From Callaeas wilsoni (lineage: Eukaryota; Chordata; Aves; Passeriformes; Callaeidae), in NCBI GenBank assembly GCA_013398955.1, contig VWPU01014135.1, positions 62,001-126,000 of the forward strand: DNA of 64,000 nucleotides. The letters are read 5' to 3'. Each line of letters starts with the position of its first letter. Position 1 is the first letter of the stretch. A program made the translations under genes and the position numbers. Shown here in pieces: positions 59,883 through 64,000 of the stretch. The notes beneath the pieces were generated by a model. The model worked only from the letters and a program-made list of their open reading frames with translations. It made no database searches and was not told the DNA's origin.

Positions 59883-62800
59883 AGACAAGGATGCCATGAG
59901 GGAGGGTGGCAAGTGCTTGGCACAAATCCGGGTAGAGCTCCTGCTCCTGCCTGTCAGCAGCACAGAAAAAGCAGCAAAACAGAACGGACTCGTTATCTAC
60001 TGTGATTGCTTTCTGTCTAATGCTGCAGTTGAAGGGGCTAGGGAAGTGTTAAAAAGTTAAGCAGTATTTAACAGATGATAGGATGAATAAATGATTATAA
60101 CCAGTCAGAATATTTTTAATGTGTTCATTGTCCTAATAATATGACTAACTCCATATTTATATCATTTTTATTATTGCCTTACATTTCAGAAATGTGAAAA
60201 CATATTTCAGGCTTATTCTCACCTTTCAGAAATGTCTAAGCGTTGTCTAGCAGAGATTTTTGTAATCGTTATTTGTGGAATATTGAGACAATTACTAATA
60301 TGAATCTGGATATGGCTGCAGCCTCGTGGAATCATGATCATTTTGCCAAAATGATGTTTTTAAAAGTGTTTTTCATGATATAAAACAATGTAATTCTTCT
60401 GTATATAAAACAAATGGCCTTTTTTTTTTTAAATATTATCCGAGCTGGTTTCCCTACCTCTGCAGTACTTTTATTAGTTTGTAACACGCTGCTCCCAGGA
60501 TAGCACCAGATGGATCTGAATATATGATGGCTTTTTAACAATAGTCTGTCATCAGTGACTGCGCCTCTAAGTGCTCTTCCCTTCGTTCAACAGCTAAATG
60601 GACTCTTAAAGCATGAAAAAGAATAGATATGCATCTGTTATTATACGAGCTTTATTAAGATAGAACTTGCTAAGGATCAGGTAAATTACAGTAAATCATG
60701 TAAGTACAGTTGTTTCCTTAAATCTAAGAGGACACAGATTTCTTTTTAATGCACTGTGGACATCTGCCCACACTGTGTGTGTTCCTTCACTGCTCCTCTG
60801 CCACAGACAGCATTTGCTGATATATTTAGCAGCAAGGAATAGCCGCAGTAGTTGTTTCACTGTGCATTAAATGATCTGTCAGACATGAAAGTTGATAATT
60901 TATCCACCTGAACCAAAGAACTCTTTGCCTCCCTCCACAGACGTGCACGCAAAATAAGCTATCTTTACTTCCCAAGCTTGGTCTCCCACCAGAAGGAAGC
61001 GGGGATTTTGCCAAAATGGAATGGAAAAAGAATTTCAAGGCTGCAGTAGGGATAACTTTGCATCTCCTTTTGTCTTAATTATATTAGCAGAAATACCTAC
61101 TAATTTATTTGAAGGAGCTTTTTGAGCTGAAGCCCAGAAAGATCACCTGCTCAATATGTAATTTCGATACAACAGAGGCCCTGCATTTGGAAGACACTGA
61201 GATTTCACAAGGAAGCTGCTGTTAGCTGAACATCCTGCTTGCCTCCTCCTATTTTCCTACCACCAGAAATAGTAAATATTCCTGCCTACACATGCAATGC
61301 TAAACAGTTTATCAACATGCAAGGAGCAGGTGCAGTACCTGGTGGCATCATATTTCAGGAGAAATAAATAGGACTCTGAACTGATGAAACTCGTCCCATC
61401 AGGCCCCACTATCTCACATCTAAAGCTGACTTCATTTCCAAAGGATATATTGCCTTGTGCTAAAGAATCCTCTTATTTCAAGAAACCTACAGAGATGCAA
61501 GGAATATTTTAGGATATGCTTTTACTGCAATGACTGCCAGGGTAGGGATAGAAGGAGAGACTCTTCTTTACACAAGAATAAACTAACTCCCTCATGATTT
61601 AAAAAGATGCCCCTTCTCAAGCTGTGCCTTTATGGTGCCATAGAGATATCTCAGATAAATATACAAAATCCTCATTTGCTGTTTCACTGCTATATGACAG
61701 ATGCAAATCTGCTGTGGACGTGCACCTGTGCCAGGAGCGTTATTCCCCACCCAGTTCTGTTGCTCGCAGTGAGCAAATGTGATTTGGGTCAGGTTCTGTT
61801 TTATTTTTCCCCTAAATTACAGTTTTACTGGACAACAAGACAGTTCTCACTTGTTTTCTGCAGATTCTCACTGGTTTCATTTGAAATTCATAACACAAAG
61901 CCAGCCCATTCTGGGAATTCTGGTTGCAGGAACTAAGTAAAAACCCTAAAACATTCTCTTAGCCCTCACAAGCTCTCACCAGAGCTTCCCTCTACATCAG
62001 TCTGGGAAATCAGATGAACCACACAGTGTGGCCTGGCATTGGAAATCTTTTCCTCTTCACCACCCCAGAATCCAAATCAGTTTATACAAACCCAGTTAGA
62101 GTCTGGTAAAAGCTGAGAGGAGTGATCCGACAACCCATTGAGTTAATTCTCATCTAATGCTTTCTAACAAAATGTTCCCTACTCTACCGAGAGGAATCGT
62201 GATGGCTCAGGAGGTGACCCACCTGGGCAGTGGTTGGCAGTGGGAGTGTATTCTGTATTCTTCTGCCTCTAGCCTCACACTTGTGGAGTATTTATGTGAA
62301 TAATTTCTGAGATTCATCCAACAGACACGCTTCCCTCAATAGGAAAAGGGACCTTGACTAGGAATACATTTTGATCTGATTTATAACAGAGTGCTTGAAG
62401 AATTATGAGAGTTTAAAGTGGCTTGATGTAAATCGTGATGTAAATTGACAGCTGGACTCGATTTTCTGTTGGAGATTTTTTTTTAATCACTGCATTTGAC
62501 TTCCATTGCCCTGGTGCCTTGGATCCAAGGTATAAAGCACTGAATGTCTCTGAATAGGTCATTTAAATTTTAAAATAATAAGACCATCAAGTTGGAAAGT
62601 ATTCTTTTGCAGAACGTCTTAAATTTGACTTTTTGTGAGAATACTTACGGGGAAGTGACAGCTAATAAATTGCTAGTGCTATATTTTTATTAGACTTAAA
62701 CAGCTGAAATGTAGTTTAGTTTAAAGAATTTCTTCAAATTAGAGGGCAAGCAGGTCCACTTACTGAGCTGGGAGTGCGCTTTGTTCACAGCTGGGAGAGC

Positions 62801-64000
62801 TGGGAAGTGACCTTGGGGTTCTCACACAGCTCCACGCTGAGAGCCCGTTTTGGGCTATCCCTGGTGTCACATCAGATTTATGGGCAGGGTAATGAAAGGT
62901 GAGCACTCCTGGTGTGATGGGCTGCCTGTGGCTGTGTGAGAGAGGGCCACGTGGATCACGGGAACCCCTTCCTGCCATGGATGGGTGGGGTCAGGTCCGT
63001 CTTTGGGGACAGGGATCTTTCTGCAGTGTTTGGAAGTGGTTTCACACAGGAAGTTTTGACTTTTACAAATAAAGTTGCTGTGGTGGAGAATCCAAAGGAA
63101 AGCCTGTGGTATTTCCATTAGAAGACAGTTAAACAGAAGTTTTCAGACTTTTTTGGAAAATGAAATTTTCCTCTTTGTTACCTGTTAAGTAGCTTTTTGT
63201 TCTAAATTCAGAGATTCTCGTTACCTCATAAATTTTTGTTGCCCTGATTCCTGTGACTCAGTAATTCTAAGGAGAATGAGAGATGTAAAAGGATGCCTGT
63301 TTGTTCCAAAAGTAACAGAATGAACCAGAGAGAACCAGACAGCAGAAACAAAAAAACTATTTGGTGTTTAAACTTGCATCTTGTTTTTCCATTTTACATT
63401 GCATAGCTCTTGCCAAAATAATAACTCCAGTGTTGATTTCTGGCACTGCTTTACTCAGTATTATCCCTTTTTGTCTTTCATTTTCTAAAAAGATTGTTTC
63501 TGAGATCCTGTTCTTTCACCAGCCCCTTCCCATGCAAAGTGGCTGTCACAGGAGCCCTGTTTCATCCGGGTCCCTCCAAGGTTCCCCTCCACGCTTCCCT
63601 CACTGTTTCAACTCCCTGTCACCAACAACATTACTGAAACAGGAGGAAATACAACACAGCAGCAGATTTAGGATTTTCTTCCACTACATTTCTCTTGATA
63701 ATACCTGTTTCTTTCTTGCAAATGTCCTAACCCCGTGTTTGAACAGTCAGAAGACTGAAGTAATTGTCTTTAAAAAATAAATGGGAATTAATAGGCACTG
63801 AAATAGCTATGGGGCAGGTGAGAGAGGTTCATGCTAGAGAGGATTTGCATGATATTTTTATTGTAGTGATCCCTCTTTTAGGGTTTTTGCTGCTGGTTTA
63901 AAAGGACAGGAGCGCATTCCTTTCCTTGGTGAATACAAGTAGGTTTATGCATTAAATAAAAACTCTTGCATAATAAATTTACCGGCCTGATGTTCCTCAG
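59883..64000. other. Unique non-coding sequence to the window end, no gene seen
   Basis: AT-leaning unique DNA. TTTCAGAAATGT occurs twice near 60186 and 60226, and a T-run lies at 60420-60431. A GC-richer piece (62760-63010) has short overlapping frames only. A 139-codon plus-strand frame at 63361-63780 gives no known domain. No repeat family recognised. Confidence 0.5.

Noticed and set aside
1..64000. tRNA, rRNA, CRISPR, bacterial-type operons or integrated phage
   Set aside because: No B-box-like GGTTCGAATCC in a cloverleaf context, no rRNA signature, no spaced short repeats, and no dense coding. The window is typical vertebrate non-coding DNA.

Overview
The window looks like nuclear DNA from a bird, probably a neoavian such as a songbird. 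It is AT-leaning, mostly unique sequence with sparse repeats. Almost every interspersed repeat I can name is a truncated CR1 (chicken repeat 1) LINE, the dominant retrotransposon of birds. Several copies keep the CR1 3' signature, an ATTCTRTG-type tail next to a block of the GGTTGGAAGGGACC kind. One short fragment opens with TGTCATGGTTT, a start common in avian retroviral LTRs. Species and chromosome cannot be fixed from the sequence alone.

I found no intact protein-coding gene, tRNA, rRNA or CRISPR. Open frames are short, overlap on both strands, and lack convincing splice sites or recognisable domains. The exceptions are remnants of CR1 ORF2 at about 2790-2965, 19477-19640 and 59590-59770. 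The simplest reading is a gene-poor intergenic region or the inside of a very long intron.

Layout: 1-2.5 kb unique; 2.5-3.0 kb two CR1 pieces in opposite orientation; 4.63-4.89 kb an 86-bp minisatellite (3 copies); 4.9-15.9 kb unique with microsatellites; 15.88 kb CR1 tail; 18.7-19.1 kb pyrimidine-rich tract; 19.14-19.78 kb CR1, abutted by a small CpG-dense patch at 19.80-20.03 kb; 20-31.3 kb unique; 31.29-31.67 kb a 51-bp minisatellite (7 copies plus a partial), followed by a plus-strand CR1 to 32.1 kb; 32.1-40.5 kb unique; 40.5 kb LTR-like fragment; 41.7-42.1 kb GC-rich block ending in a 41-bp minisatellite (3 nearly identical copies); 42.7 and 43.8 kb two CR1 tails in opposite orientation; 51.59 and 54.94 kb two copies of a 158-bp block, about 97% identical, with an open minus-strand frame; 58.46-58.68 kb an old tandem duplication; 59.24-59.88 kb CR1; the rest unique.

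The items most worth following up are the 158-bp duplicated block with a shared open frame, the 51-bp array whose period keeps frames open on both strands, the CpG-dense patch at 19.8-20.0 kb, and several stretches whose dense homeodomain, SOX or POU-type motifs look like conserved non-coding elements. The last group is inference only, since no alignment could be run.
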